A stretch of 53,690 nucleotides of DNA from Bacteroidales bacterium. GTDB taxonomy: Bacteria; Bacteroidota; Bacteroidia; Bacteroidales; UBA3824. The notes below the pieces were generated by a model that made no database searches, was not told where the DNA came from, and worked only from the letters and a program-made list of their open reading frames with translations. The stretch is from contig JAFPYR010000026.1 in assembly GCA_017412115.1 (NCBI GenBank), positions 1-53,690 on the forward strand. Direction: 5' to 3'. The position numbers and the translations under genes were made by a program. Below, piece by piece: positions 9,118 to 18,617 of the stretch (positions are counted from its first letter, which is position 1; each line of letters begins with the position of its first letter).

Positions 9118-9567
9118 TTATCTTAAACGGTCTAACGAACGAACTTTGGCCTCGTCTTTAACAGCGCCTCTCCATGCTAAAACGCTCAAAATCACGTTTA
9201 TAACAGGTAAAATGAGCGGAAAATTCCAGTTTGTGGCAGTGATTTCGCCTTCAAACGACATATATCTGTACATTAGCACCAAAAGGTAAAAGCATAATGT
9301 CAGAATGATAGAAATGATGGTCAATCTTGCTTGTAAAATCCTCTTTTTGTAAAGAAAAATTATAACAATGTTGAAAACTGCCATCATTGCTAAATAAATA
9401 ATTAACGGTACGCCCGTAATTATCTGATTGTCAGCTTTGAAAACGCCTAAAGCCGAAAAATTGTAATCGCCGTCAGTAGCGATAATTCTCATCCAATCGT
9501 TAGGTATCATAACGATAAACAGTACCGCTACGATGAACCAAAAAACGGTTTGTATTCTTTGTATCAT
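9118..9567 (-). CDS. DUF4293 integral membrane protein
   Basis: 149 residues starting MIQRIQTVFW, the usual beginning of this Bacteroidetes family. Four hydrophobic segments are visible, at about residues 7-23, 52-72, 82-100 and 115-133. No catalytic motif is seen and no function is known. It is first in a likely two-gene transcript with rlmD, with a promoter box at 9592-9599. Confidence 0.85.
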   Translation of the reverse strand: MIQRIQTVFWFIVAVLFIVMIPNDWMRIIATDGDYNFSALGVFKADNQIITGVPLIIYLAMMAVFNIVIIFLYKKRILQARLTIISIILTLCFYLLVLMYRYMSFEGEITATNWNFPLILPVINVILSVLAWRGAVKDEAKVRSLDRLR

Positions 9568-9591
9568 ATTTTTTTAACAATTTTGATGTTA

Positions 9592-9599
9592 CAAAATTA
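9592..9599 (-). promoter_or_regulatory. -7 promoter box of DUF4293-rlmD
   Basis: TAATTTTG on the minus strand, 24 bases before the ATG at 9567. Confidence 0.6.
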
Positions 9600-9652
9600 G
9601 AAAAAAAATGCTACTTGAAAAAGATTTTTTTTATGATTAAACATAATAGTTT

Positions 9653-9660
9653 TAATTTTG
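9653..9660 (+). promoter_or_regulatory. -7 promoter box directly before the FecCD permease
   Basis: TAATTTTG ends only seven bases before the ATG at 9668, so the transcript should have a leader of a few bases at most. Confidence 0.6.
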
Positions 9661-9667
9661 TGGTCTG

Positions 9668-10657
9668 ATGAAATTGTTTTTCTTTATATTGCTTGTTTTG
9701 CTTGCTTTTTTTAACCTTTTTGCGGGCTCTGCCGATATTCCGTTTCAAGAGGTTTTGAAAGTGATTTTTTTAAATTGCGACAATGAGGTTTTCTCCGTTA
9801 TAATCCTTGAAAACCGTTTGCCTCAGGCCGTTACGGCGGTTCTTTCGGGTGCGGCACTTTCTGTGAGCGGGCTTATAATGCAAACCGTTTTCAACAATCC
9901 TTTGGCGGGTCCTTCTGTTTTAGGAATTTCCTCTGCTTCAAGTCTTGGGGCTGCCGTTGTAACGTTTTTGTTTTCAAGCATTTTCCTTGATTTCAACACG
10001 ACTTTTTCTATCGTTTTCGGTTCGCTTTTAGGTGCTGCCTCGGTTTTAATATTATTGATTTTTTTGTCAGGAATTATAAAAAATAACCTCACCTTACTAA
10101 TTGTAGGTCTGATGATTAGTTATTTGTCAGGCTCAATAATTACGGTTCTGAATTTTTTCGGAACGGAGCAAAGCGTCAAGAATTTTACGGTTTGGAATAT
10201 GGGAAGTTTTGCTGGCGTTTTAACGGAGGATTTACCCATTTTTGCATTAATCGTAATTTTAGGTTTATCGGCTTCTTTTTTTGTTGTTAAACCGCTGAAT
10301 TTGTTACTGTTAGGCGAAAATTACGCTCAAAATCTCGGTCTTAATCTCTCACGTGGAAAAACTATTTTGCTTTTGATTGCCGGGGTTTTAACGAGTATTG
10401 TTACGGCTTACTGCGGACCTGTTTCGTTTATTGGTTTGGCAACTCCGCATATTGCAAGGCTTATTCTTAAAACGTCAAATCATGCCAAGATACTTCCGCT
10501 GAGCATATTTTTAGGAGCGTGTATTGCGTTGATTTGCAATCTTTTGTGCGTTTTGCCCGGTGATAAGGGAATTTTGCCGCTTAATGCCGTTACGCCGGTT
10601 TTCGGTGTGCCGGTCATAATTTATATTTTACTTACCAAAAACCGTATAAAATTATGA
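9668..10657 (+). CDS. FecCD-family ABC transporter permease (iron-siderophore/heme/cobalamin type)
   Basis: Polytopic inner-membrane protein of 329 residues with about nine to ten hydrophobic segments. Family landmarks are RLPQAVTAVLSGAALSVSGLIMQTVFNNPLAGPSVLG near residues 45-85, and GPVSFIGLATPHIARLIL followed by PLSIFLGACIALICNLL near the end. These belong to the BtuC/FecC/FhuB family, which moves chelated iron or corrinoids from periplasm to cytoplasm. The stop overlaps the ATPase gene by four bases. The usual periplasmic binding protein is not in this window, so substrate is undetermined. Confidence 0.92.
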   Translation: MKLFFFILLVLLAFFNLFAGSADIPFQEVLKVIFLNCDNEVFSVIILENRLPQAVTAVLSGAALSVSGLIMQTVFNNPLAGPSVLGISSASSLGAAVVTFLFSSIFLDFNTTFSIVFGSLLGAASVLILLIFLSGIIKNNLTLLIVGLMISYLSGSIITVLNFFGTEQSVKNFTVWNMGSFAGVLTEDLPIFALIVILGLSASFFVVKPLNLLLLGENYAQNLGLNLSRGKTILLLIAGVLTSIVTAYCGPVSFIGLATPHIARLILKTSNHAKILPLSIFLGACIALICNLLCVLPGDKGILPLNAVTPVFGVPVIIYILLTKNRIKL

Positions 10658-11361
10658 TTAACAGCGTTTTAATAGCAAAAAATCTTTCTATCGGATATTC
10701 CTCTAAAAAGCCGTTACATTCGGGATTGAATTTTCAACTTTTCAGCGGAAAATTGACTTCGATTATCGGCAGAAATGCAGCGGGAAAATCAACTCTGATT
10801 AAAACCTTGACCAAAATCATAAAACCGCTTTGTGGTGAGATTTTTATCGGGGAAAAAAATATTAACGAAATTTCTCAACAGAATTTTGCAAAACTTGTTT
10901 CGGTGGTTTTAACGGAAAGACTCGCGAGCGAAAACTTTACGGTTGAAGAAATAATTTCTTTTGGCAGAAGTCCTTATACGGGTTTTTCGGGACGACTTTC
11001 TAAGGAGGATTCTTCGGTGGTTGCTTTGGTTGCTCAAGAGTTGAAAATTTCAGAATTTTTGCAAAAACCATTTTATGAACTTTCTGACGGTCAAAAGCAA
11101 AAAGTTATGATTGCCAAAGCATTAGCTCAGCAAACTGAAATTATAATTTTGGACGAACCGACCTCGTTTTTGGATTTTTATGCCAAAGACGAAATTTTTG
11201 CATTGCTGAAAAAAATCGCATCCGAAAAAAATATTGCCGTTTTGGTTTCTTCTCACGATATTCTTTCCGTTTTGAAATATTCCGATTTTATTTGGGAAAT
11301 TTCACAAAGCGGTATTGAAATTTGTGATGAACACTTAATTCACGATAAATTTAAAATTTAG
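10654..11361 (+). CDS. ABC transporter ATP-binding protein (FecE/BtuD type)
   Basis: Walker A GRNAAGKST at residues 39-47, signature LSDGQ at 143-147, Walker B IIILDE at 163-168 and switch histidine in SSHD near 203: all nucleotide-binding elements are present, so the ATPase should be active. ATG overlaps the permease stop (ATGA), which means translational coupling. It powers the FecCD permease. At 235 residues it is slightly shorter than the usual 250-260 and ends soon after the H-loop strands. Its last nine codons overlap the 3' end of the convergent large secreted protein gene by 27 bases. Confidence 0.92.
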   Translation: MINSVLIAKNLSIGYSSKKPLHSGLNFQLFSGKLTSIIGRNAAGKSTLIKTLTKIIKPLCGEIFIGEKNINEISQQNFAKLVSVVLTERLASENFTVEEIISFGRSPYTGFSGRLSKEDSSVVALVAQELKISEFLQKPFYELSDGQKQKVMIAKALAQQTEIIILDEPTSFLDFYAKDEIFALLKKIASEKNIAVLVSSHDILSVLKYSDFIWEISQSGIEICDEHLIHDKFKI

Positions 11362-14300
11362 AATTTTTTTGTCATCAAGTGTAATTATTCCGCTGTAAAA
11401 ACCTTCCTTGAAAATTACAGAATTTGTTTCTTGCGGATTAGTGATTTTTTTTACCAAACTTCCTAACTTGTCATAAATCAAAATTTCTGTTTTAGACAAG
11501 TCTTCTTGCGCGATGTTTTCTATCGTGATATTGATTTCTTGTCCGCTTAATACAGGATTAGGATATGTTTTAATTTTTACAGCCTTTTTCTTAGAAATTG
11601 GTGTAATTATAAAATCATCATCGGGGCAAACCCTAAAACGGTCGCCTTCAATATTGAGAACTGAAGCGTAAAAAACGTGCTCTTCTTTGTTGTTAAGATA
11701 AGGCAGCAAATCAATGAACTGTTTGTTTTCGCCTTGAATTTCTTTGCCGTCCATGTACCATTTGTAACCGCCCTCTACAAACGGGTCGCCGGAATTGTCA
11801 AGAGCCAAAACATCGTCATAAAGGCGGATATTCCTTTCTGAGGGGTAATCGGCAGGGAAAATTACCGTATCCTGATATTCATAATTGTCTTTGAAAAATA
11901 TAATAGGCAGTTTTTCGTTACCGCCCGTAAGTGCATCTTTGGGAACGGTAAATCTTATACCATCCAAAGGATTTTCTTTGTCAATGCCTAATGTTTCGAT
12001 GGAAATATAATCGGCACGTGAATATGCTTTGTCATATTCAAAGTCTATATAAAGGTTATCGCCCTGACAGAATGCTTTAATCGAGGTGTCGGTTTCCATT
12101 ACGAATTTGTATTTCTTGGAAGGTTTGACAACGAATTCTACGTCAAGATTTATTGTCATTATCTGAGATTCTAAATCCGCTGGGTTAAGATTTTGATCCC
12201 AAGCTTCAGCTAATCCGAGCGGATTGATATGAACCAAAAGTTTGTTATCTCCCGGAGTAAGCGTTTCAAGATATTCTTTACCAATATTTATAACGTTGTT
12301 GTCCGTTATGGGGAAATTCAAAACGTTGTTTACCGTATCAGTTATTATTCCGATAGTATTACCGTTGAGATTAATTTTAAAACTCATGTCTGAAATACTT
12401 TCTGAGGAATAAAAAATTGAGTCAGAAGTGATTTCGTTTTCTAAATTTTCAGCGAATTTGCTGTCTTGAAAAACCGAAAATTCAGACGTATAAATTTCCG
12501 AAGTGTTTTCGGCTAAATCTTTTGCTCTTAAAAAAAGCATATTTCTGCCGTTTGGAAGTTCAATCGGGGTGTCGTCGTAGTTGATAAAATTCGTTTTGTC
12601 GAAGGAATATTCAATTTCTGAAACACCGCTTAATTTGTCAGAAGATTCTATAATAGCGTTATATCCCGAACGTAAAAAGTAATTTCCGGCTAAGTAATCT
12701 TCAAAGGGAATGTCGTAAGATTTTTCAGTGTTTTTGACTTTAGCTGAAACTACCGGCGGTGTTTTGTCGATTTTAACAACGAAAGATTCTTTTGCGATTG
12801 TATTATTTTCAGCATCGAGTATTTGGAATACTACATTATTTTCGCCTTCTTGATTGATTGTGTTATCTTCAAAGCCTTCAGTTTTTAATGTCCAATTATT
12901 ATCGTTTTCAGGACATGTAAAAACAACATCTTCATTGTTCCATTTTTCGGAATCATAATAGTTTTCAAACGGGTCAATGATTGTAATTTTTATTTGATAA
13001 TTATCAGAAGTAAGAGTACCCACATCACCTTTTGTTACATTGTTGGTGGTAACAATGCGATTGTTAGAAACCGAAATTTCGCTATTGTCGGATGTAAAGT
13101 TGATTGATGCATTGGAGACAAACGGAAGATTTGCTGAGGCATTTTTGCCAAGTTCCATGGTATAAAACTCTTTTGCATTGGAATAAAATTGTGCTATATT
13201 TGCTTGTACTTTATACGTATAAACTCCCTCTGCATTCGGTGTCAAAGGTATTTGTTCTGTATTATCGCCCAAAGTATAATATACATTGCTTGCTATGTAA
13301 CCTTCAGAAATTTTAAACTTAACTTCTGAATCAAATTCAAACATTTTGTTGTCATCGTTTGTGGTTATATATTCAAAATGCTCCGGTATCAATACAAAAA
13401 ATTTATCCTTAATCCACTGAGCATAAAGTTTAATATCTTCTTCTACGGTATACCCCCAAGCATTAGCTTCGGGATCATCGGTGAGAGTCCATTTCAGCAA
13501 TATATGTCCTTCTTTTTCAGGTTTTGCATATTGGTCTTCGGAAAGTTTTTCGCCATGAGGCACTTCTACCGAAGAAATAAATGTAGAACCGTTGTAAAAA
13601 CTTACCGTATGATTTACAATCGACCAGTGCATTTGATAAATTCTGTTGCCGAGGTCGCCAGCGGCTATTGTTAGATTTGCAGAAGATTCACCAATTTGTG
13701 CGCCACTTGCCGAAACCCTTGTCCAATATTCAAGTTTATAACCTTCTCTTTCGGGATTTATCGTAACATCAGCCGCACCGCTAAACGTTGAGGGAGTGTG
13801 AGCATGATAAATTTTTGTTTCATCGTCAGCCCATTGATAAAAAATCTTGTAATCGCCGGTGGTTAAATATCCGCCCTCGCCCGCATGAGCGTTGGTTTTG
13901 TCAATAGTAGTGCCAACTGTTGTACCATCGTTGCCGATAAGAGAAGAACAACTATTAAACATAAAGATAGTAGTACCAATCATTCCTGCAGTTGTCCAAT
14001 TAGAACCTACTTTAATGGTGGTAAGGTTAGTGCAGGCCTCAAACATATCGTTAGCTTTTTCAACTTGTCTCGTATCAAAACCGCTTAAATCAAGGACTGT
14101 AAGTTTTGCGCACCCGGTGAACATCATACCCATATTCTTAACTTCGGAAGTATTTAAGTTTGATAAACCTTCAAATTCAGACAACTCTGCCATATCCTTA
14201 AACCACTGAATACACGAATTAGGACGAGCATCTGCAAACGATTCATCAAATACAACTTTAGTAACATTTATTGCATCATCATGCCATGTGGGAGTATTTG

Positions 14301-15597
14301 TCTGACTATTCACATCGTATGCCCCGTCGGGTTTTACGCCATATTTAAAAGTAAGGGTTGTACCCTCAATTATGACGTAGGGCTGTGTTTGAGCAATATT
14401 TACCGTAAAACTCATTCCCTCCGCATTGGAAATATCAGCGTACATTGTACTTGTAGATTTTATCATATAATACACGATATGCTCACCGCTACTTTGGGCA
14501 GAGGGAATATTTTCAAGATATTCACCTTGTGCATCGTCTACTGAATATAATAATTTTCCGTTGGTAACAACAGCGTCGTTATTAATTAATTCTTGTTCTG
14601 AGCCGTTGTATATTAATCCGTTTTTTATTGTAGGAAGTTTAGTTATTGACGGTTTGGGCGGTGTTAGTTTTTTCCCGTTGATAGCACTTTCCGAAACTGT
14701 GGTTTGAGGAGAATTAGATTCACCTATTAGAACCGCTTGTCCGTCGGCTATTGAAATATTTTCTCCCCAAAAACGTTGAGCGGATATAAAATCATTTTCA
14801 TTTGTCCAGCCGATGATAATATTGCCGCCACTACCACCGGAGCCGTGTCCGATAATGCCGGCAGTAATTTGTCCGCCGGTTATGGTTATATTACCGGCAT
14901 TGCCGCCGCTGCTGCCGCCGCCTGTTGTTCCGCTACCGATACTTGCAGAAGTTTCGCCTTGAGTAGCTCCGTTGGCTGTTACGATGCCGTTTGTTATAAC
15001 TATTTCGTAATTATTGGACTGATAACCGGAACCTATGCCGGCACCGGCTCCTATTGAACCGCAAGCTCCTCCTGTGGCTGTAACGTTGCCTCCGTTGATT
15101 GTTATTTTGCCGGTAGATGTGCCGCCGTGTCCCGAACCTATACCTGCACCGCCATTAACACCGGTTGCTTCTATTGTGCCGCCGTTGATGGTTATTGTAC
15201 CCGAAGCGTTCCAAGCTACGCCTCCGATACCCGCAGAGCCTGCTTCGTTATTACCGGTAGCAATGAGTTTGCCCGTATTATTACCTGAGGTATATATGGT
15301 GAGTCCATTACCGGAACTAACCCTTACTCCGTCGGTTACAGTTAAAGTGTAACCGTCTTTTAGTATAAGCGAGACGTTCCCGTTTATTGTTAGTGAACCG
15401 GAAATTGTAATGTTATTATTTACAACATACCACCCGTTAGAGATGGTTGCGGTCGTTGATGTGATTTCTGTTGCTGATGAAACAGTTTTGGTTTCAAAAG
15501 ACTTGGTTGCAGTGTTGTATGCAAGATATTCAATTTCTTGTGCATTAACATATTTTAAGCACAGAATCATTATTATCAATAATACAATTTTTTTCAT
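11335..15597 (-). CDS. Large secreted multidomain protein with T9SS C-terminal sorting domain
   Basis: 1420 residues. Signal peptide 1 to about 19 (ending YVNA). Residues about 50-285 are glycine-rich repeats built on TITINGGTIEATG and similar units, a beta-helix-like region. About 310-405 is a bacterial Ig-like segment. About 430-530 is a BspA-like DUF285 leucine-rich region (MFTGCAKLTVLDLSGFDT, MFEACTNLTTIKVG). About 600-740 holds InlB/Listeria-Bacteroides type repeats (VSFYNGSTFISSVEVPHGEKL, then LYAQW). The middle has further Ig-like segments (DKTPPVVSAKV). The last about 75 residues (KIKTYPNPVLSGQEINITI onward) are a type A T9SS sorting domain, cleaved on export. Likely a cell-surface or released adhesin; target unknown. 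DNA of the glycine-rich part is richer in G+C than the rest, which could reflect composition or transfer. Confidence 0.85.
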   Translation of the reverse strand: MKKIVLLIIMILCLKYVNAQEIEYLAYNTATKSFETKTVSSATEITSTTATISNGWYVVNNNITISGSLTINGNVSLILKDGYTLTVTDGVRVSSGNGLTIYTSGNNTGKLIATGNNEAGSAGIGGVAWNASGTITINGGTIEATGVNGGAGIGSGHGGTSTGKITINGGNVTATGGACGSIGAGAGIGSGYQSNNYEIVITNGIVTANGATQGETSASIGSGTTGGGSSGGNAGNITITGGQITAGIIGHGSGGSGGNIIIGWTNENDFISAQRFWGENISIADGQAVLIGESNSPQTTVSESAINGKKLTPPKPSITKLPTIKNGLIYNGSEQELINNDAVVTNGKLLYSVDDAQGEYLENIPSAQSSGEHIVYYMIKSTSTMYADISNAEGMSFTVNIAQTQPYVIIEGTTLTFKYGVKPDGAYDVNSQTNTPTWHDDAINVTKVVFDESFADARPNSCIQWFKDMAELSEFEGLSNLNTSEVKNMGMMFTGCAKLTVLDLSGFDTRQVEKANDMFEACTNLTTIKVGSNWTTAGMIGTTIFMFNSCSSLIGNDGTTVGTTIDKTNAHAGEGGYLTTGDYKIFYQWADDETKIYHAHTPSTFSGAADVTINPEREGYKLEYWTRVSASGAQIGESSANLTIAAGDLGNRIYQMHWSIVNHTVSFYNGSTFISSVEVPHGEKLSEDQYAKPEKEGHILLKWTLTDDPEANAWGYTVEEDIKLYAQWIKDKFFVLIPEHFEYITTNDDNKMFEFDSEVKFKISEGYIASNVYYTLGDNTEQIPLTPNAEGVYTYKVQANIAQFYSNAKEFYTMELGKNASANLPFVSNASINFTSDNSEISVSNNRIVTTNNVTKGDVGTLTSDNYQIKITIIDPFENYYDSEKWNNEDVVFTCPENDNNWTLKTEGFEDNTINQEGENNVVFQILDAENNTIAKESFVVKIDKTPPVVSAKVKNTEKSYDIPFEDYLAGNYFLRSGYNAIIESSDKLSGVSEIEYSFDKTNFINYDDTPIELPNGRNMLFLRAKDLAENTSEIYTSEFSVFQDSKFAENLENEITSDSIFYSSESISDMSFKINLNGNTIGIITDTVNNVLNFPITDNNVINIGKEYLETLTPGDNKLLVHINPLGLAEAWDQNLNPADLESQIMTINLDVEFVVKPSKKYKFVMETDTSIKAFCQGDNLYIDFEYDKAYSRADYISIETLGIDKENPLDGIRFTVPKDALTGGNEKLPIIFFKDNYEYQDTVIFPADYPSERNIRLYDDVLALDNSGDPFVEGGYKWYMDGKEIQGENKQFIDLLPYLNNKEEHVFYASVLNIEGDRFRVCPDDDFIITPISKKKAVKIKTYPNPVLSGQEINITIENIAQEDLSKTEILIYDKLGSLVKKITNPQETNSVIFKEGFYSGIITLDDKKILNFKFIVN

Positions 15598-15715
15598 ATT
15601 AAGTTGGTTTCTTTTTTACTAATTTAAACGTAATTACAAGTTGTTTGGTTTGTTAATATTATGTTTTTTTTTGAGAGGAATATATATTTTTTTTTATAAT
15701 CAGCGAAAAAAATAG

Positions 15716-15723
15716 TATTTTTG
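15716..15723 (+). promoter_or_regulatory. -7 promoter box of uvrA
   Basis: TATTTTTG, 16 bases before the ATG at 15740. Confidence 0.6.
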
Positions 15724-15739
15724 CGTAAAATTTCCATGA

Positions 15740-18562
15740 ATGAAAACAATTGATTTTGATTCCTATAAGGACAATATAATTATAAAAGGTGCAAGGCTGC
15801 ACAATTTGAAAAATATTTCGCTTGCAATTCCGCGTAACAAATTTATAGTTATTACGGGTTTGAGTGGTTCAGGAAAATCTACTTTGGCTTTTGATACGTT
15901 GTATGCCGAGGGGCAACGCCGTTATGTGGAAAGTCTTTCAGCGTATGCAAGGCAGTTTATGGGCAGAATTTCAAAACCTGAAGTCGATTTTATAAAAGGT
16001 ATTCCGCCCGCTATTGCTATTGAACAAAAGGTAACGACCAAAAATACAAGAAGTACGGTTGGAACTTCTACGGAAATTTATGATTATATAAAACTTCTTT
16101 TTGCAAGAATAGGAAAAACGATTTCTCCCGTTTCCGGCAAAGAGGTGAAGGCTCATTCCATTGATGATGTTGTAAATTTTATAACCTCTTTTGAAGACGG
16201 ACATCGTTTTACACTTTTGTGTCCTATTGTGCTGCCGGAGGGCAGAACTCTTAAAAAACATCTTGAAATTCTTTATTCTCAAGGTATTACGCGTGTTGTT
16301 AAAGACGGCGAAATTATCGAAATTTCAGACTTGAAATTAAAAGATTCCGACAAAAAAACTATCGGAATGTATCTTTTAATCGACCGTTTCAAATCGAGCA
16401 AAATGGCTGACGCAATGTCAAGAATGTCGGATAGTATTCAAACGGCGTTTTATGAGGGCGGCGGCGACTGCCTCTTGGAATACGAAAAAGACGGTGAAAA
16501 ATTTCAAGAGAAATTCTGCACTCGTTTTGAGGCTGACGGAATCAAATTTGAAGTTCCCACTGTTTATACTTTTACTTTCAACAATCCTTTAGGAGCTTGT
16601 CCTGAATGTAACGGACTTGGAAAAGTTGTCGGCATCGACGAGGATTTGGTAATTCCAAACAAAGGACTTTCTGTTTATGACAACGCTGTAAAATGTTGGA
16701 ACGGAATGAAAATGTCACAGTGGAAAGACGAGTTTTGCATGGCGGCGGCAAAATATAAATTTCCGATTCATACGCCTTACAACAAACTCACTGACGAGCA
16801 GAAAGATATTTTATGGTCGGGTAGGAGAGGACTGCACGGCATCAATGAGTTTTTTCAAATGGTGGAGCACGAGAGTTATAAAATTCAGTATCGTGTTATG
16901 ATGTCCCGTTACCGCGGGCAGACTGTTTGTCCGAAATGCAAAGGTTCAAGGTTGAAACCTGAGGCCTCATACGTAAAAGTCAGCGGAAAATCCGTTACAG
17001 AACTTGTTAAAATGCCGATTAGCGAACTTTCTGATTTTTTCAAGAGTCTTTCACTCAATGAGACGGAAGAGAAAATTGCCGGCAGAATTTTAAAAGAAAT
17101 CAATTCTCGACTTTCCTTTATGAGAGAAGTCGGATTGGATTATTTGACCTTGGACAGACTTTCTTCAACGCTTTCGGGCGGTGAGGCGCAGCGAATAAAT
17201 TTAGCAACGAGTTTGGGCTCCTCTTTGACGGGTTCGCTTTATATTTTGGACGAACCTTCAATCGGTTTGCATCCGAGGGATACACAAAGGCTTATATCCG
17301 TCTTAAAAAAACTTCGTGATTTAGGAAATACGGTTATCGTTGTCGAACACGATGAGGAAATTATCCGCAGCGCAGACGAAATTATTGACATCGGACCCGA
17401 AGCCGGAGTTTTCGGCGGTGAAATTATGTTTCAAGGCACGATTAAAGAATTAACGCCTGAAGTTCAAAGTCTTACAGCGGATTATCTGACGGGTAGAAAA
17501 CAAATTCCTATTCCGAAACGCCGTCCGTGGAACAAAAAATCCGGCGCAGGCATTACTATCAGCGGTGCGAGAATGAACAATTTGAAAAATATTTCTGTTA
17601 AAATTCCGCTTTATTTGATGACCGTTGTAACGGGTGTTTCGGGTTCGGGCAAATCCTCGTTGATAAAAGGCATTTTGTATCCTGCGTTAGCGCAGTTGTT
17701 GGACGAAACGGCGTTGAAACCGGGCGATTTTGACGGTTTAGAGGGCGATGTTAAATTGCTTCAAAACGTGGAAATCGTTGATCAAAATCCTATTTCGGGT
17801 TCTTCAAGGAGCAATCCTGTCAGCTACATAAAAGTTTATGACGATATTAGAAAATTGTTTTCGGAGCAGCAACTGAGCAAACAAATGGGTTATACGCCCG
17901 GTTATTTCTCTTTTAATAGCGAGGGCGGACGTTGCGAGGAATGTCTTGGCGAGGGCGTTATAAAGGTTGAAATGCAGTTTATGGCAGATGTTACTTTGGT
18001 TTGCGAGTCTTGCGGTGGAAAACGTTTCAAAGAGGATACTTTGGAGGTTAAATACCGTGGCAAAAATATTTTTGATATTTTGGATATGTCTGTCGATGAG
18101 GCTGTTACGTTTTTCTCTGATGATAAGGCAAGTCTGCCGCAAAAGATTTCAAGAAAATTGAGCGTTTTGGCGGATGTCGGATTAGGATACATAAAACTCG
18201 GACAGCCCTCTTCAACGCTTTCAGGTGGTGAAAATCAGCGAATTAAGTTAGCAACCTTTTTGCTGACTGAGAAAAAAGATTCGCACACGATGTTCATTTT
18301 TGACGAGCCGACAACGGGGCTTCATTTTCACGACATCAGCAAACTTCTGAAAGCGATTAATGCGCTGATTGACAGAGGCAATACGGCTGTTATTATCGAA
18401 CACGACCCTGAAATTATAAAATGTGCCGATTATATAATCGACCTTGGCAAAGAGGGCGGCAGAAACGGTGGTGAAATTCTTTTTACCGGCACGCCTGAAG
18501 AACTTTTGAAATGTAAAGATTCCTATACCGGAAAATATTTAAAGGAGGCAGGAAAATTATAA
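15740..18562 (+). CDS. uvrA: Excinuclease ABC subunit A
   Basis: DNA damage recognition ATPase of nucleotide excision repair. Two ABC cassettes: Walker A GLSGSGKST at residues 40-48 with signature LSGGEAQR and Walker B YILDEPSIGLH; then GVSGSGKSS, LSGGENQR and MFIFDEPTTGLH. Zinc-binding cysteine pairs are visible (CPECNGLG, CPKCKGSRL, CEECLGEG, CESCGGKRF). Length 940 equals that of E. coli UvrA. It stands alone with its own promoter and a strong terminator after it. No sign of damage. Confidence 0.95.
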   Translation: MKTIDFDSYKDNIIIKGARLHNLKNISLAIPRNKFIVITGLSGSGKSTLAFDTLYAEGQRRYVESLSAYARQFMGRISKPEVDFIKGIPPAIAIEQKVTTKNTRSTVGTSTEIYDYIKLLFARIGKTISPVSGKEVKAHSIDDVVNFITSFEDGHRFTLLCPIVLPEGRTLKKHLEILYSQGITRVVKDGEIIEISDLKLKDSDKKTIGMYLLIDRFKSSKMADAMSRMSDSIQTAFYEGGGDCLLEYEKDGEKFQEKFCTRFEADGIKFEVPTVYTFTFNNPLGACPECNGLGKVVGIDEDLVIPNKGLSVYDNAVKCWNGMKMSQWKDEFCMAAAKYKFPIHTPYNKLTDEQKDILWSGRRGLHGINEFFQMVEHESYKIQYRVMMSRYRGQTVCPKCKGSRLKPEASYVKVSGKSVTELVKMPISELSDFFKSLSLNETEEKIAGRILKEINSRLSFMREVGLDYLTLDRLSSTLSGGEAQRINLATSLGSSLTGSLYILDEPSIGLHPRDTQRLISVLKKLRDLGNTVIVVEHDEEIIRSADEIIDIGPEAGVFGGEIMFQGTIKELTPEVQSLTADYLTGRKQIPIPKRRPWNKKSGAGITISGARMNNLKNISVKIPLYLMTVVTGVSGSGKSSLIKGILYPALAQLLDETALKPGDFDGLEGDVKLLQNVEIVDQNPISGSSRSNPVSYIKVYDDIRKLFSEQQLSKQMGYTPGYFSFNSEGGRCEECLGEGVIKVEMQFMADVTLVCESCGGKRFKEDTLEVKYRGKNIFDILDMSVDEAVTFFSDDKASLPQKISRKLSVLADVGLGYIKLGQPSSTLSGGENQRIKLATFLLTEKKDSHTMFIFDEPTTGLHFHDISKLLKAINALIDRGNTAVIIEHDPEIIKCADYIIDLGKEGGRNGGEILFTGTPEELLKCKDSYTGKYLKEAGKL

Positions 18563-18567
18563 AAAAT

Positions 18568-18600
18568 AAAACCCCGACTAAAAAAGACGGGGTTTTATTT
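18568..18600. terminator. Bidirectional terminator between uvrA and LysM-esterase gene
   Basis: Perfect stem AAAACCCCG / CGGGGTTTT (18568-18576 with 18588-18596), loop of 11 bases, T-run after on the plus strand and A-rich before, serving both convergent genes. Confidence 0.9.
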
Positions 18601-18617
18601 TTTTTATTTGATAAAAT

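Noticed and set aside
14800..15300. Repeats in the glycine-rich part as a CRISPR-like array
   Set aside because: They are imperfect codon-level repeats in a long open frame, with no fixed spacer length.
13104..15622. Several plus-strand frames of 67-105 codons opposite the large secreted protein
   Set aside because: All are shadows of the 1420-codon minus-strand gene; they have repetitive, low-complexity translations and no start signals.
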